Counted from the first letter of the stretch, positions 24,901 to 35,233 are shown. The stretch is 64,000 bases of DNA from Jiangella asiatica (GCF_004349065.1 NZ_SMKZ01000002.1:124001-188000); one strand, 5' to 3'. Notes: generated by a model from the letters alone, not told the origin. Program-made: numbers and translations.

Positions 24901-25854
24901 ATGGCCGCTGAGGAGAATCCGCTCGACGCGTACTCGCGGGTGGTCACCGGCGTCGCGCGCACCCTGCTGCCTTCGGTGGCGAGCCTGGCGGTGACGGGCG
25001 AGCGGCGCGGCCGCACCGGAGTCGTCGGCACCGGCTCGGCCGTGGTCTTCACCAGCGACGGGTTCTTGCTGACGAACGCGCACGTCGTGGGCGTGTCGTC
25101 TCGTGGAATCGCGTCGTTCGCCGACGGCGTCGAGGTCGGGTACACCGTCATCGGCCGCGACCAGCTCTCCGACCTGGCAGTCGTCCGCGCCGACGGCTCG
25201 ACCCCGCCTCCCGCCGTCCTGGGCGACGCCGACGACCTCACCGTCGGCCAGCTGGTGGTCGCCGTGGGCAGCCCGCTCGGGCTGTCCGGCTCCGTGACGG
25301 CCGGCGTGGTCAGCGGGCTGGGCCGGTCCATCCCGGCGCAGAGCGGACGAACCGTGCGCATCATCGAGGACGTCATCCAGACCGACGCCGCCCTCAACCC
25401 CGGCAACTCCGGCGGCGCGCTGGCCGACGCCAACTCCCGGGTGGTCGGCATCAACACCGCGGTGGCCGGCGTGGGCCTCGGGCTTGCTGTCCCGATCAAC
25501 GCCACCACCAGCCGCATCGTGACCACGCTGCTGCGTGACGGCCGGGTCCGGCGGGCTTTCCTCGGCGTCGCCACGTCCCCGGCGCCGGTGCCGCCGAAGC
25601 TGGCGGAGAAGATCGGGAGAAGCAAGGGCGTGCGCATCGTCCATGTCGAGCCCGGCAGCCCGGCCGATGTCGCCGGCCTGCGCCCAGGTGACCTCGTCGT
25701 CACGGTCGGCGGCGAGCCGGTCACCGACGCCCAGGCGCTGCAGCGGCGCATGTTCGCCGAGGCCATCGACGTGCCACTGCCCATCACGACGTTCCGCAAC
25801 GGCGCGATGGTCGACGTGATCGCGCGCCCGGTGGAGCTGGCCGACCAAGCCTGA
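24901..25854 (+). CDS. HtrA-like S1C serine protease with PDZ domain
   Basis: The 317-residue protein has a trypsin-like domain with triad His (LTNAHVV), Asp (LSDLAVV) and Ser (NPGNSGGAL) and a C-terminal PDZ domain (FLGVATSPAPV, then VEPGSPADVAGLRPGDLVVTVGG). No signal peptide or membrane helix is seen at the N-terminus (MAAEENPLDAYSRVV), unlike most DegP/HtrA proteins, so it looks cytoplasmic. The ATG at 24901 is chosen because GGGAGG lies just upstream. It is probably a quality-control protease. It is a single gene. Confidence 0.87.
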   Translation: MAAEENPLDAYSRVVTGVARTLLPSVASLAVTGERRGRTGVVGTGSAVVFTSDGFLLTNAHVVGVSSRGIASFADGVEVGYTVIGRDQLSDLAVVRADGSTPPPAVLGDADDLTVGQLVVAVGSPLGLSGSVTAGVVSGLGRSIPAQSGRTVRIIEDVIQTDAALNPGNSGGALADANSRVVGINTAVAGVGLGLAVPINATTSRIVTTLLRDGRVRRAFLGVATSPAPVPPKLAEKIGRSKGVRIVHVEPGSPADVAGLRPGDLVVTVGGEPVTDAQALQRRMFAEAIDVPLPITTFRNGAMVDVIARPVELADQA

Positions 25855-25927
25855 CCCTCGTTCCCTGAGCCTGGGAGGAGAGGTGGGTGGGCCGGTTGGA
25901 ACCGCAACCGGTCCTGAGGAGGTCTCG

Positions 25928-26070
25928 ATGCCCGTCGGCTACCTGGTGGGTGTGCTGCTCGTCGGCTGGTGGACCGCGGCGGCCCTGGCCCCGCCAGCCG
26001 GGTCCTGGCCGCCGCCAGCTTCCGGTTCGGGGTCGCCATCAACGAGCTGCCGTTCGTTGGCTTCCTTCTA
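25928..26070 (+). pseudogene. Frameshifted N-terminal fragment of a lipase/esterase-like protein
   Basis: MPVGYLVGVLLVGWWTAAALAP, starting at the ATG at 25928, continues after a frame change with SRVLAAASFRFGVAINELPFVGFLL. Together these resemble the membrane-proximal N-terminus of actinobacterial alpha/beta-hydrolase lipases. The catalytic domain is missing. GAGG lies upstream of the ATG. Confidence 0.45.
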
Positions 26071-26306
26071 CGCAGGCGGTGCGCCTGCGGCCAAGGCGCA
26101 GGTCGGGCAGAATGTGACGAGGGCCGCCCGAGATGCCCACCCATGGGAAAGATGGCGTGCATCCGGCGGGCGAAGGATCTCCGGCGGGTGGCGCGTGGGG
26201 TGAGACGGATGTCTCGCATCATGGATGGATCGCACGAGATCGTCCGGGACTCGAACAGACTTGTGGCCGTGCGTTCTCGTGTCGGTGTGTCGAAGGAGGG
26301 TGACTG
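26071..26306. other. Upstream region of hom, with a small hairpin
   Basis: A perfect 8-bp stem with 3-nt loop (26071-26089, CGCAGGCG and CGCCTGCG) directly follows the lipase remnant and may be a terminator. The remaining 200 bp upstream of hom show no gene. The strong GAAGGAGGG ribosome-binding site of hom is at its end. Confidence 0.4.
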
Positions 26307-27599
26307 ATGGCCAGTCTGCGCGTGGCACTCCTCGGGTGCGGTGTGGTCGGCACGGAGGTCGCCCGCCTGCTCGACGAGCATGCCGACGACCTCGCCGCCC
26401 GGGTCGGCGCCCGGCTGGAGCTGGCGGGGGTCGCGGTGCGCCGGCTGGGCCGCGACCGCACGCCGTCCGGCGTCGACCCCGCGCTGTTCACCACCGACGC
26501 GAAGGCCCTGGTCAGCCGCTACGACGTCGACCTGGTGGTCGAGGTCATCGGCGGCATCGAGCCTGCCCGCGGGCTGATCCTCTCCGCCATGGAGCGGGGC
26601 GCCTCCGTCGTCACGGCCAACAAGGCGCTCCTGGCCGAGGACGGCGTCACGCTGCACACCGCCGCGGAGAAGCACGGCGTCGACCTCTACTACGAGGCGG
26701 CCGTGGCCGGCGCCATCCCGTTGCTGCGGCCGCTGCGCGAGTCGCTGGCCGGCGACCGCGTCCGCCGGGTGCTCGGCATCGTCAACGGCACCACCAACTA
26801 CATCCTCGACCAGATGGACTCCGTCGGCAGCAGCTTCGCCGAGGCACTGGAGGAGGCGCAGGCGCTCGGGTACGCCGAGGCCGACCCGACCGCCGACATC
26901 GAGGGCTATGACGCCGCCGCGAAGGCCGCCATCCTCGCCGGCATCGCGTTCCACAGCCCGGTCGGCTCCGGCGACGTGCACCGCGAGGGCATCACCGACG
27001 TCACGGCCGCCGACGTCGCCTCCGCCAAGGCGATGAACGCCGTGGTGAAGCTGCTGGCCATCTGCGAGCTGTCGGCCGACGGCGGCAGCGTCGGCGTCCG
27101 TGTGCACCCGGCCATGCTGCCGCGCACGCACCCGCTGGCCAGCGTGCGCGGCGCCTACAACGCGGTGTTCGTCGAGGCCGAGGCCGCCGGCCAGCTCATG
27201 TTCTACGGTCCCGGTGCCGGTGGCGCGCCGACCGCCAGCGCCGTCCTCGGCGACCTCGTCACCGCGGCGCGCAACCGGCTCGGCGAGTCCGTCGGTCCGC
27301 GCGGCTCCTGGTACGCCGACCGCCCGGTGCGCCCGATGGGCCAGACCGTTACCCGGTACCACATCAGCCTCGACGTCGACGACCGTCCGGGCGTGCTGGC
27401 CGCGGTCGCCCACGTCTTCTCCGAGCATGACGTGTCCATCGAGACCGTGCGGCAGCGCGCCGAGCGCGCCGGCGACGCCGAGCTCGTCATCGTCACGCAC
27501 CAGGCCACCGACGACGCACTGGCCGCGACGGTCGCGGGACTCACGCGACTCGATACGGTTCGTGATGTGCTGTCGGTGATGCGGGTGGAAGGGGAATGA
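26307..27599 (+). CDS. hom: Homoserine dehydrogenase
   Basis: The 430-residue protein has a Rossmann domain ([17 protein letters not shown], residues 5-21), the catalytic region KALLAEDG and [20 protein letters not shown], and [10 protein letters not shown]. The C-terminal ACT domain starts at [17 protein letters not shown] (about 350) and binds threonine for feedback inhibition. It reduces aspartate semialdehyde to homoserine with NAD(P)H. It is first in hom-thrC-thrB; its stop overlaps thrC (ATGA). Confidence 0.97.
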   Translation: MASLRVALLGCGVVGTEVARLLDEHADDLAARVGARLELAGVAVRRLGRDRTPSGVDPALFTTDAKALVSRYDVDLVVEVIGGIEPARGLILSAMERGASVVTANKALLAEDGVTLHTAAEKHGVDLYYEAAVAGAIPLLRPLRESLAGDRVRRVLGIVNGTTNYILDQMDSVGSSFAEALEEAQALGYAEADPTADIEGYDAAAKAAILAGIAFHSPVGSGDVHREGITDVTAADVASAKAMNAVVKLLAICELSADGGSVGVRVHPAMLPRTHPLASVRGAYNAVFVEAEAAGQLMFYGPGAGGAPTASAVLGDLVTAARNRLGESVGPRGSWYADRPVRPMGQTVTRYHISLDVDDRPGVLAAVAHVFSEHDVSIETVRQRAERAGDAELVIVTHQATDDALAATVAGLTRLDTVRDVLSVMRVEGE

Positions 27600-28696
27600 G
27601 CCGGATGGCCGCTGCGGCGTCTGTTACCACCAGGTCTCGGCTGTGGCGAGGTGTGATCGAGGAGTACCGCGACCGCCTGCCGGTGACGCCGGCCACGCCC
27701 GTCGTCACCCTCCGCGAGGGCGGCACGCCGCTCGTGCCCGCCCCGTGGCTGTCCGAGCTGACCTCTTGTGAGGTCTGGCTGAAGGTCGAGGGCGTCAACC
27801 CGACGGGCTCGTTCAAGGACCGCGGCATGACGGTCGCCATCTCCAAGGCCGCCGAGCAGGGCGCGGAGGCCGTCGTCTGCGCGTCCACCGGCAACACCAG
27901 CGCCTCGGCCGCCGCCTACGCCGTTCGCGCCGGCATGCGTCCGGTCGTGCTCATCCCCGACGGCAAGATCTCCGGCCCGAAGCTCGCGCAGGCGGTCGTG
28001 CACGGCGGCGTCATCGCCTCGGTACAGGGCAACTTCGACGACTGCCTGCGCCTGGCCCGCGAGCTCGCCGAGACCTACCCGGTCGCGCTGGTCAACTCCG
28101 TCAACCCGTTCCGGCTGGCCGGGCAGAAGACGGCCGCGTTCGAGATCGTCGACGACCTCGGTGACGCGCCCGACCTGCACGTGCTGCCGGTCGGCAACGC
28201 CGGGAACATCTCGGCCTACTGGCTCGGCTATACCGAGTACCAGCAGAGTGGCCCGGCCAAGCGTCGTCCCCGCATGTGGGGGTTCCAGGCCGCGGGTGCC
28301 GCGCCGTTCGTGCACGGCGGTCCGGTCAGCGCACCCGAAACGGTCGCCAGCGCCATCCGCATCGGCAGTCCGGCCTCGTGGGACCTCGCCATCGCCGCGC
28401 GCGACGACTCCGGTGGTCTCATCGACGCCGTCACCGACGAGCAAATCCTCGCCGCGCAGCAGGAGCTGTCCGGTCGTGAGGGCCTGTTCGTCGAGCCGGC
28501 CTCGGCCGCCGGCGTCGCGGGCCTGTTGCACTACAGCCGCACCGGGCGCCTCGACGCGGGCCAACGGGTCGTCATCACCGTGACCGGCCACGGGCTCAAG
28601 GACGTCGACACCGCGAGCGCCTATTACGGCGAAATCCGTCCCTACGTGGTGCCGGCCGACGCCGCCGCGGCCGCGTCCGCACTGGGCCTGGCCTGA
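27596..28696 (+). CDS. thrC: Threonine synthase
   Basis: The 366-residue fold-type II PLP enzyme has Schiff-base Lys74 in [10 protein letters not shown], the [15 protein letters not shown] substrate loop and the glycine-rich phosphate loop [12 protein letters not shown]. It converts O-phosphohomoserine to threonine. Start and stop overlap or nearly abut hom and thrB. The length fits the short actinobacterial ThrC class. Confidence 0.97.
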   Translation: MSRMAAAASVTTRSRLWRGVIEEYRDRLPVTPATPVVTLREGGTPLVPAPWLSELTSCEVWLKVEGVNPTGSFKDRGMTVAISKAAEQGAEAVVCASTGNTSASAAAYAVRAGMRPVVLIPDGKISGPKLAQAVVHGGVIASVQGNFDDCLRLARELAETYPVALVNSVNPFRLAGQKTAAFEIVDDLGDAPDLHVLPVGNAGNISAYWLGYTEYQQSGPAKRRPRMWGFQAAGAAPFVHGGPVSAPETVASAIRIGSPASWDLAIAARDDSGGLIDAVTDEQILAAQQELSGREGLFVEPASAAGVAGLLHYSRTGRLDAGQRVVITVTGHGLKDVDTASAYYGEIRPYVVPADAAAAASALGLA

Positions 28697-28703
28697 CGAC
28701 ACC

Positions 28704-29630
28704 ATGACGACGGCGTCCGTCCGGGTCCGCGTGCCGGCCACCAGCGCCAATCTCGGGCCCGGCTTCGACGCGCTGGGTCTCGCGCTGTCCCTGCACGACG
28801 AGGTGGAGGTGACGGCGTCGTTCGGCGGCACCGGCAGCTCGCTGCGGGTCGACGTCGAGGGCGCCGGTGCCGAGACCGTGCCCCGCGACGAACGGCACCT
28901 GGTGGTGCGCGCACTTCGCGCGGGGTTCGACGCGGCCGGCCGGCAGCCGTCAGACCTGCGTCTGGTGTGCCGCAACGCGCTGCCGCACGGCCGCGGGCTG
29001 GGCTCGTCGGCGGCCGCCATCGTCGCCGGTGTCGTGGCCGCGCGGGCGCTGTCCGACACCGCCACCGGAGTGGAGGGTGAGCCGGCGCCGTCGTCGGCGG
29101 ACCTCGAGCTGGCCAACCGGCTGGAGGGGCATCCGGACAACGTCGCGGCCTGCCTGCTCGGCGGGCTGACGATCGCCTGGCTCGACGGCACCGGACGGGC
29201 CCGCGCCACCCGCGTCGACGTGCATCCGGACGTCGTGCCGGTCGTGTGCGTGCCCGCCGCCGAGGTGTCGACGGAGAAGGCGCGCGGCCTGCTGCCCGAC
29301 ACCGTGGCGCACGGTGACGCCGCGGCCACCGCCGGCCGGGCGGCACTGCTGGTCCAGGCGCTGGCGCGGCGGCCGGAGCTGCTGCTCGACGCGACCGAGG
29401 ACCGGCTGCACCAGGACTACCGCGAGCCGGCCATGCCCGAGACGCTCGCGCTGGTGCGGGCGCTGCGTGCGGACGGGCTCGCGGCGGTCGTGTCCGGCGC
29501 CGGTCCGTCGGTGCTGGTCCTGGACGCGGCCGGGCGGGCCGGCCGGGTCGTTGAACTCGCCGCCGGGTGGGACGTGCGCACCCTGCGCGTCGACGGCGAC
29601 GGCGTCCGCGTCGACGATGCCGCGGGCTGA
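28704..29630 (+). CDS. thrB: Homoserine kinase
   Basis: The 308-residue GHMP kinase has the N-terminal VRVPATSANLGPGFDALGLAL motif, the ATP-binding loop LPHGRGLGSSAA (93-104), and the C-terminal SGAGPSVLVL motif. It phosphorylates homoserine with ATP, supplying ThrC. It is last in the operon, 7 bp after thrC. Confidence 0.96.
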   Translation: MTTASVRVRVPATSANLGPGFDALGLALSLHDEVEVTASFGGTGSSLRVDVEGAGAETVPRDERHLVVRALRAGFDAAGRQPSDLRLVCRNALPHGRGLGSSAAAIVAGVVAARALSDTATGVEGEPAPSSADLELANRLEGHPDNVAACLLGGLTIAWLDGTGRARATRVDVHPDVVPVVCVPAAEVSTEKARGLLPDTVAHGDAAATAGRAALLVQALARRPELLLDATEDRLHQDYREPAMPETLALVRALRADGLAAVVSGAGPSVLVLDAAGRAGRVVELAAGWDVRTLRVDGDGVRVDDAAG

Positions 29631-29901
29631 CGACACCCGCGCGCCGCGGGCGGACCGGGGGTGGGTCAAACGGTCCACGGCGTGCTACGCTCGCTGTGCA
29701 CCGACGTTCTGCTGGTCGGTATCCCATGGTGGTGACGTTCGTCACTGAAGGCCATGGTCTTCGTCCAACCTCCGCAGTTTCGCTCGCGCGACCGCAGAGG
29801 TGGCGGCCCCATCAGATGCGTCGTGTCGTTCCTCGGGGAACCACCCGAGGCGTTCGATGCACCGGCTTTCTGGCCGGTGCCGGTCCAGGGAAGGACCCTG
29901 A
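29631..29901 (+). promoter_or_regulatory. rho promoter and long 5' leader
   Basis: A TACGCT -10-like box lies at 29686-29691. About 200 nt of untranslated leader follows before the GTG of rho. The leader contains several short inverted segments, for example ACCGGC-tttct-GCCGGT near 29868-29884 just before the ribosome-binding site. A long rho leader fits autogenous attenuation, as known for rho in other bacteria; this is inferred here. Confidence 0.45.
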
Positions 29902-31995
29902 GTGACTAATACCGAGATCCCCGGCGTCGGAGAGACGCCGGACGTCCAGGCGTCGGCAGACGACGCCACAGCTGCGAAGCGACCACGTCGTCGCGCGGCG
30001 GGCCTCGAGGGCATGGTTCTGGCCGAGCTCCAGCAGCTCGCCGCCGGCCTCGGGCTCAAGGGCACCGGCCGGATGCGCAAGGGCCAACTGGTCGATGCCA
30101 TCAAGGCAGCTCAGTCCGGCGGCTCGGCGCCGGCAGCTGACAACGTACTTCCGGTTGGTGCGGACACCGCCCCGGCCGGCCCGGACGCCGGTGCCGGTAC
30201 GGCCGAGGTGTCCGCCGGGTCCCGGCGGCCGACGCGCCGCCGGGCCGAGCGGCCGCAGGCCGCCGCGGAGCACCGCCTCGACGAGGTGATCGTCGCCGCC
30301 GAGCAGGATGGCGCGACGCAGGAAGCTGCCGCCCAGGCCGCCGCGCCCACCGTGGCGCCGGTCGAGTCCGCGGCGCCGACGACGGAGCCGGTCACCGGCC
30401 GCTCCGACGAGGGCCGCGACGAGTCCGGAGGCGACGAGGGTCGCGAGGAGTCCGGTCGTGACGAGCGCCGTGGCGAGCGCGACAACCGCCGCCAGGGCGG
30501 CCGCGACCGTGACGGCGGCCGTAACCGTGACGGTGAGCGTGCCCGTGACGGTGAGCGTGCCCGTGACGGCGACCGCGATGGTGGCCGTGGCAACCGCGAC
30601 GGCGACCGCGATGGTGGCCGTGGCAACCGAGACGGCGAGCGTGCGGCCGACCGCGACAGCGGCCGCGACCGTGACGGCGGGCGCGACCGCGACCGCGACA
30701 ACGGTCCGCGCGACGATGACGACGACGACCGCGGCCGGCGGCGCCGCCGGCGTGACCGGCGCGGCGGGGGCAACCGCGACCGCCGTGGCGGCAACGCCAA
30801 CCGCGAGCGCATCGAGGAGCCGCAGGTCTCCGAGGACGACGTCCTCATCCCGGTCGCCGGCATCCTCGACATCCTCGACAACTACGCGTTCGTGCGGACG
30901 TCGGGCTACCTGCCCGGCCCGAACGACGTGTACGTGTCGCTGGCCATGGTGCGCCGCTACGGGCTGCGCAAGGGTGACGCCGTCACCGGCGCCGTCCGGC
31001 AGCCGCGCGAGGGCGAGAAGCAGCAGAAGTTCAACGCGCTCGTCCGGGTCGACACCATCAACGGCGCCGACCCCGAGGCCGCCAAGCAGCGTCCGGAGTT
31101 CTCCCGGCTCACGCCCCTGTACCCGCAGGACCGGCTGCGCCTGGAGACCGACGCCGCCACCATGTCGACGCGGATCATCGACCTGATCGCCCCCATCGGC
31201 AAGGGGCAGCGTGGCCTGATCGTCTCGCCGCCGAAGGCCGGCAAGACGCTGATCATGCAGGCGCTGGCGCACGCGATCACGGAGAACAACCCCGAGACCC
31301 ACCTGATGGTGGTGCTGGTCGACGAGCGGCCGGAGGAGGTCACCGACTTCCAGCGCACCGTCAAGGGCGAGGTCATCGCGTCCACGTTCGACCGTCCGCC
31401 GATCGACCACACCATGGTTGCCGAGCTGGCCATCGAGCGGGCCAAGCGGCTGGTCGAGCTGGGTCACGACGTCGTCATCCTGCTCGACGGCATCACCCGG
31501 CTGGGCCGCGCGTACAACCTGGCCGCTCCGGCCAGCGGCCGCATCCTGTCCGGTGGTGTGGACTCCAGCGCCCTGTACCCGCCCAAGCGGTTCTTCGGCG
31601 CGGCCCGCAACATCGAGAACGGCGGCTCCCTGACCATCCTCGCCACCGCGCTGGTGGAGACCGGGTCCAAGATGGACGAGGTCATCTTCGAGGAGTTCAA
31701 GGGCACCGGCAACATGGAGCTGCGGCTGCGGCGTGACCTCGCCGACAAGCGGCTGTTCCCGGCCATCGACGTCGACGCGTCGAGCACCCGCCGCGAGGAG
31801 ATCCTGGTCTCCCGCGACGAGCTGGCCATCATGTGGCAGCTGCGCCGGGTGATGTCCGCGCTCGACCCGCAGCAGGCCATCGAGCTGCTGCTCGACCGGC
31901 TCAAGAAGTCTCAGAGCAATGCCGAGTTCATGCTCACGGTCCAGAAGACGACGCCGGCCATCGGTGGCAACGGTGGCTCGAGGGACGCCGACTAG
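29902..31995 (+). CDS. rho: Transcription termination factor Rho
   Basis: The 697-residue protein begins with a Rho_N helical domain (VLAELQQLAAGLGLKGTGRMRKGQLVDAI) at about 38-70. A disordered insertion of about 200 residues follows, rich in Arg/Asp/Gly (RDGERARDGER, RGGGNRDRRGGN). The RNA-binding cold-shock domain is IPVAGILDILDNYAFVRTSGY (about 316). The ATPase core has Walker A PPKAGKT (443-449), Walker B VILLDGITRLGRAYN, and the GGVDSSALYPPKRFFGAARN and GTGNMEL loops. It is a hexameric RNA helicase ending transcription. The RD-rich insertion is typical of actinobacteria and likely increases RNA affinity. Confidence 0.97.
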   Translation: MTNTEIPGVGETPDVQASADDATAAKRPRRRAAGLEGMVLAELQQLAAGLGLKGTGRMRKGQLVDAIKAAQSGGSAPAADNVLPVGADTAPAGPDAGAGTAEVSAGSRRPTRRRAERPQAAAEHRLDEVIVAAEQDGATQEAAAQAAAPTVAPVESAAPTTEPVTGRSDEGRDESGGDEGREESGRDERRGERDNRRQGGRDRDGGRNRDGERARDGERARDGDRDGGRGNRDGDRDGGRGNRDGERAADRDSGRDRDGGRDRDRDNGPRDDDDDDRGRRRRRRDRRGGGNRDRRGGNANRERIEEPQVSEDDVLIPVAGILDILDNYAFVRTSGYLPGPNDVYVSLAMVRRYGLRKGDAVTGAVRQPREGEKQQKFNALVRVDTINGADPEAAKQRPEFSRLTPLYPQDRLRLETDAATMSTRIIDLIAPIGKGQRGLIVSPPKAGKTLIMQALAHAITENNPETHLMVVLVDERPEEVTDFQRTVKGEVIASTFDRPPIDHTMVAELAIERAKRLVELGHDVVILLDGITRLGRAYNLAAPASGRILSGGVDSSALYPPKRFFGAARNIENGGSLTILATALVETGSKMDEVIFEEFKGTGNMELRLRRDLADKRLFPAIDVDASSTRREEILVSRDELAIMWQLRRVMSALDPQQAIELLLDRLKKSQSNAEFMLTVQKTTPAIGGNGGSRDAD

Positions 31996-32009
31996 CACCC
32001 ATCCCGCTG

Positions 32010-32054
32010 ATCATGTTCCCTGGCGGTCGCCGAGCGTCCGCCAGGGAACATGAT
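32010..32054 (+). terminator. rho terminator hairpin
   Basis: A perfect 17-bp stem (32010-32026 with 32038-32054, 11-nt loop) lies 15 bp after the rho stop. The following sequence is TATGGGGG, not a U-tract. Confidence 0.8.
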
Positions 32055-32153
32055 TATGGGGGCGGGGCGTTTATACTCGTCTGTTGGTTCCGGTTCACGG
32101 TGCGGCATCCCGCCGTTCCGACCCGGCGGCCTTGACACTCCAGGAGTACACGC

Positions 32154-32375
32154 ATGAAGTCCGACATCCACCCGGCGTACGTGGAGACCACGGTCACCTG
32201 CACCTGTGGCAACACGTTCACCACCCGCAGCACCGCCGAGAACGGCGTCATCCACGCCGACGTGTGCTCGAACTGCCACCCGTTCTACACGGGCAAGCAG
32301 AAGATCCTCGACACCGGCGGCCGCGTCGCGCGCTTCGAGTCGCGGTACGGCAAGAAGAAGGCCGACGCCAAGTAG
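32154..32375 (+). CDS. rpmE: 50S ribosomal protein L31
   Basis: The 73-residue protein opens [22 protein letters not shown] and contains [14 protein letters not shown]. The four Cys residues (CTC and CSNC) make this the zinc-binding (C+) form, type A. It is a large-subunit protein at the intersubunit bridge. It lies between rho and prfA, a conserved order in actinobacteria. Confidence 0.97.
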   Translation: MKSDIHPAYVETTVTCTCGNTFTTRSTAENGVIHADVCSNCHPFYTGKQKILDTGGRVARFESRYGKKKADAK

Positions 32376-32474
32376 CCAGACGTACGGCGGGCGCACTCTT
32401 CGTCCTGGGGACGAAGCCGGTGCGCCCGCTCGTCTTTGTGGCACCAGCCGCGTCCGGTACGAAAGGATCACACC

Positions 32475-33563
32475 GTGTTCGAAGGGGTCCAGGCTCTCGC
32501 CGCCGAGCACGCCGAGCTCGAGCAGCGGATGGCGGACCCGTCGGTGCACGCCGATCCCGCTCTGGCCCGGCGGCTCGGCCGGCGCTATGCCGAGCTGACC
32601 GCCATCGTGAAGGCCCACGACGAGTGGCGCACCGCCGGCGGCGACCGCCTCGCCGCGCTGGAGCTGGCCGCCGACGATCCTGCCTTCGCCACGGAGGCCG
32701 AGCAGCTGGGACGGCGCGAGGCCGAGCTCGCCGACCGGCTGCGCCGGCTGCTGCTGCCGCGCGACCCCAACGACGACCGCGACGCGATCCTCGAGGTCAA
32801 GGCCGGCGAGGGCGGCGCGGAGTCCGCGCTGTTCGCCGCCGACCTGCTACGCATGTACCTGCGCTTCGCCGAGCGGGCCGGCTGGAGCACGCAGGTGCTC
32901 GACGCCGAGGAGTCCGACCTGGGCGGGTACAAGGACGTGTCGGTCGCGGTGAAGGCGCGCGGCACGGCCCAGCCGGGCAGCGCGCCGTACGCGCGCCTCA
33001 AGTACGAAGGCGGTGTGCACCGCGTGCAACGCGTCCCGGTCACCGAGAGCCAGGGCCGCATCCACACCTCCGCGGCCGGGGTGCTGGTGCTGCCCGAGGT
33101 GGAGGACGAGACCGAGGTCGAGATCAACCCCAACGACCTGCGCATCGACGTGTTCCGCTCCTCCGGACCGGGCGGGCAGAGCGTCAACACCACCGACTCC
33201 GCGGTGCGCATCACGCACCTGCCCACCGGCATCGTCGTCTCCTGCCAGAACGAGAAAAGCCAGCTGCAGAACAAGGAGCAGGCGATGCGCATCCTGCGGG
33301 CCCGGCTGCTGGCCGCGGCGCAGGAGGAGGCCGACCGCGAGGCCGCCGACGCCCGCCGCAGCCAGGTCCGCACCGTCGACCGGTCCGAGCGGGTGCGCAC
33401 CTACAACTTCCCGGAGAACCGCATCTCCGATCACCGGGTCGGCTACAAGGCCTACAACCTCGACGCCGTGCTCGACGGCGACCTCGACGCCGTCGTGCAG
33501 TCCCTGGTCGACGCCGACGCGGCGGCCGCGCTGGCCGCGACGAGTGAGGCCGGGACGGCATGA
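32475..33563 (+). CDS. prfA: Peptide chain release factor 1
   Basis: The 362-residue class I release factor has the RF1-type tripeptide anticodon PVT in [20 protein letters not shown] and the catalytic GGQ at 233-235 ([18 protein letters not shown]). It terminates translation at UAA and UAG. The GTG at 32475 is chosen because AAAGGA lies upstream and MFEGVQAL is the usual start. The stop overlaps prmC, which encodes the methylase of its GGQ glutamine. Confidence 0.97.
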   Translation: MFEGVQALAAEHAELEQRMADPSVHADPALARRLGRRYAELTAIVKAHDEWRTAGGDRLAALELAADDPAFATEAEQLGRREAELADRLRRLLLPRDPNDDRDAILEVKAGEGGAESALFAADLLRMYLRFAERAGWSTQVLDAEESDLGGYKDVSVAVKARGTAQPGSAPYARLKYEGGVHRVQRVPVTESQGRIHTSAAGVLVLPEVEDETEVEINPNDLRIDVFRSSGPGGQSVNTTDSAVRITHLPTGIVVSCQNEKSQLQNKEQAMRILRARLLAAAQEEADREAADARRSQVRTVDRSERVRTYNFPENRISDHRVGYKAYNLDAVLDGDLDAVVQSLVDADAAAALAATSEAGTA

Positions 33564-34447
33564 GCGCGCTGTCGCTGCGCGAGCAGCTCCGCGCGGCGGC
33601 CGACCGGCTCACCACCGCCGAGGTGCCCTCGCCTCGGCACGACGCAGAGGTGCTGGCCGCGCACGTGCTGGGCGTCGAGCGTGGTGAGCTGATCACGCAG
33701 CCGGAGCCGGACGCGGAGTTCACCGCCCGCTTCGACGAGCTGGTGCGCCGGCGCGCGGACCGGATCCCGCTGCAGCATCTGACCGGCCAGGCCCACTTCC
33801 GCCACGTAACGCTGCGGGTCGGGCCCGGGGTGTTCATACCGCGGCCGGAGACCGAGCTGACCGCGGGCGTGGCCGTCGACGAGGCCCGGGCGCTGGTCGA
33901 GGCCGGGCGGGTCCCCGTCGTCGTCGACCTGTTCGCCGGGTCCGGCGCCATCGCGGTCTCGGTGGCCACCGAGGTGCGCCCGTCCATGGTCCACGCCGTC
34001 GAGCGCGAGGACGACGCGGTCACGTGGCTGCGCCGCAACGCCGCCGGCAACTCGATCATCGTGCACCGCGACGACGTAGCCCTGGTCGCGCAGCGCAGCC
34101 TGTCGATGCTGCTCGGGCAGGTCGACATCGTCACCGCCAACCCGCCGTACGTGCCGGCCGCGGCCGACATCCGCGACCCCGAGGTCGCCGAGCACGACCC
34201 ACCCGCGGCGCTGTGGTCCGGCGACGACGGCCTGGACGCGATGCGGATGCTGGCCGACGTGGCGGCACGGCTGCTGCGGCCCGGCGGACTGCTGGTGGCC
34301 GAGCACGCCGACATGCAGGGGGAGGCCGCGCCGGAGGTGTTCCGTCGGCACGCAGCGTGGACGGAGGTGGCCGATCACCTCGATCTGGCCGGCCGCCCCC
34401 GCTACGTCACTGCCCGCCGCGCCGCCCTCGAGACCCCGGTGAAATGA
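33560..34447 (+). CDS. prmC: Release factor glutamine methyltransferase
   Basis: The 295-residue SAM methyltransferase has a helical N-terminal domain (residues 1-75) with [23 protein letters not shown], the SAM-binding [16 protein letters not shown], and the catalytic NPPY (194-197). It methylates the Gln of the GGQ motif in RF1/RF2. It overlaps prfA by 4 bp. Its TGA stop lies inside a dispersed intergenic repeat that begins at 34442. Confidence 0.95.
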   Translation: MSALSLREQLRAAADRLTTAEVPSPRHDAEVLAAHVLGVERGELITQPEPDAEFTARFDELVRRRADRIPLQHLTGQAHFRHVTLRVGPGVFIPRPETELTAGVAVDEARALVEAGRVPVVVDLFAGSGAIAVSVATEVRPSMVHAVEREDDAVTWLRRNAAGNSIIVHRDDVALVAQRSLSMLLGQVDIVTANPPYVPAAADIRDPEVAEHDPPAALWSGDDGLDAMRMLADVAARLLRPGGLLVAEHADMQGEAAPEVFRRHAAWTEVADHLDLAGRPRYVTARRAALETPVK

Positions 34448-34496
34448 TCACCTTCAGCACGAGATCCCGTGTCGCACCACGATCGCGATCCTGGTG
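34442..34496 (+). repeat. Dispersed intergenic palindromic repeat, copy A
   Basis: Positions 34442-34479 match the reverse complement of 36455-36492 at 34 of 38 positions (AAATGATCAC, TTCAGCACGA, TGTCGCACCA blocks). The 3' part, CACCA-c-GATCGCGATC-c-TGGTG (34475-34496), is a near-perfect palindrome whose CACCA/TGGTG ends recur in the hairpin at 3793-3869. Confidence 0.7.
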
Positions 34497-34570
34497 ATGC
34501 ACGAAGAATCCTCGTGATGTGATGACGGACCGATGACGCACAACGCGACAGCGCGAGGGATGATGTGGGC

Positions 34571-35218
34571 GTGAGCCCCTTGTACGACTGCTCGGACGAG
34601 ACCAAACGGCAGCGGGGAGTGGGCGCGGCCAAGCGCGCCATCCGCAACGGCAAGCTCATCGTGCTGCCCACCGACACCGTCTACGGCATCGGCGCCGACG
34701 CGTTCACGCCCGACGCCGTCGCCGCGCTGCTGACGGCGAAGGGCCGCGGCCGCAACATGCCGGTGCCCGTGCTCGTCGGGTCCACGAGCACGCTCGGCGG
34801 CGTCGCCGTCACCGACTCCACCGTCGAGGCACTGGTGAAGACGTTCTGGCCGGGCGGGCTCACGCTCGTCTGCCGCGAACAGCCGTCCCTGCGCTGGGAC
34901 CTCGGCGACACCGACGGCACCGTCGCGGTCCGCATGCCCGACCACGAGGTCGCCCTCGAGGTGCTCGCGCAGACCGGCCCGCTCGCCGTCAGCAGCGCCA
35001 ACGTGTCCGGTCAGCCGCCGGCGCAGTCCGCCGCCGAGGCCCGCGACCAGCTCGGCGAGCGCGTCGCCGTCTACCTCGAGGCGGGGCCGACCGGCAACGA
35101 CACCCCGTCGACCATCGTCGACGTCACCGGCTCACTGCCGCGGGTGCTGCGCCAGGGCGCCATCGGCCTGGCCGAGCTGCAGGCCGTCGTGCCCGAGCTG
35201 CGCGGCTTGGAAGAGTAG
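34571..35218 (+). CDS. Threonylcarbamoyl-AMP synthase (Sua5/YwlC/YrdC)
   Basis: The 215-residue protein is a YrdC-fold enzyme. Visible motifs are KLIVLPTDTVYGIGADAF, the Lys/Arg-containing KGRGRNMPVPVLV, WPGGLTLV, TVAVRMPDH and PLAVSSANVSGQ. It makes threonylcarbamoyl-adenylate from threonine, bicarbonate and ATP for the t6A37 modification of ANN-decoding tRNAs. GATGAT at 34559-34564 is a -10 candidate and GTG 34571 begins 6 nt after it, so a leaderless start is likely. A GTG at 34565 is also possible. Confidence 0.93.
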   Translation: MSPLYDCSDETKRQRGVGAAKRAIRNGKLIVLPTDTVYGIGADAFTPDAVAALLTAKGRGRNMPVPVLVGSTSTLGGVAVTDSTVEALVKTFWPGGLTLVCREQPSLRWDLGDTDGTVAVRMPDHEVALEVLAQTGPLAVSSANVSGQPPAQSAAEARDQLGERVAVYLEAGPTGNDTPSTIVDVTGSLPRVLRQGAIGLAELQAVVPELRGLEE

Positions 35219-35233
35219 GAGGCTCGGCCGCCG

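Noticed and set aside
24873-27500. 875-codon minus-strand frame
   Set aside because: Antisense to the HtrA-like gene and hom, crossing both.
30526-30633. Tandem repeats as an independent repeat element
   Set aside because: They are in frame and encode the RD/GR-rich insertion of Rho, so they are part of the gene.
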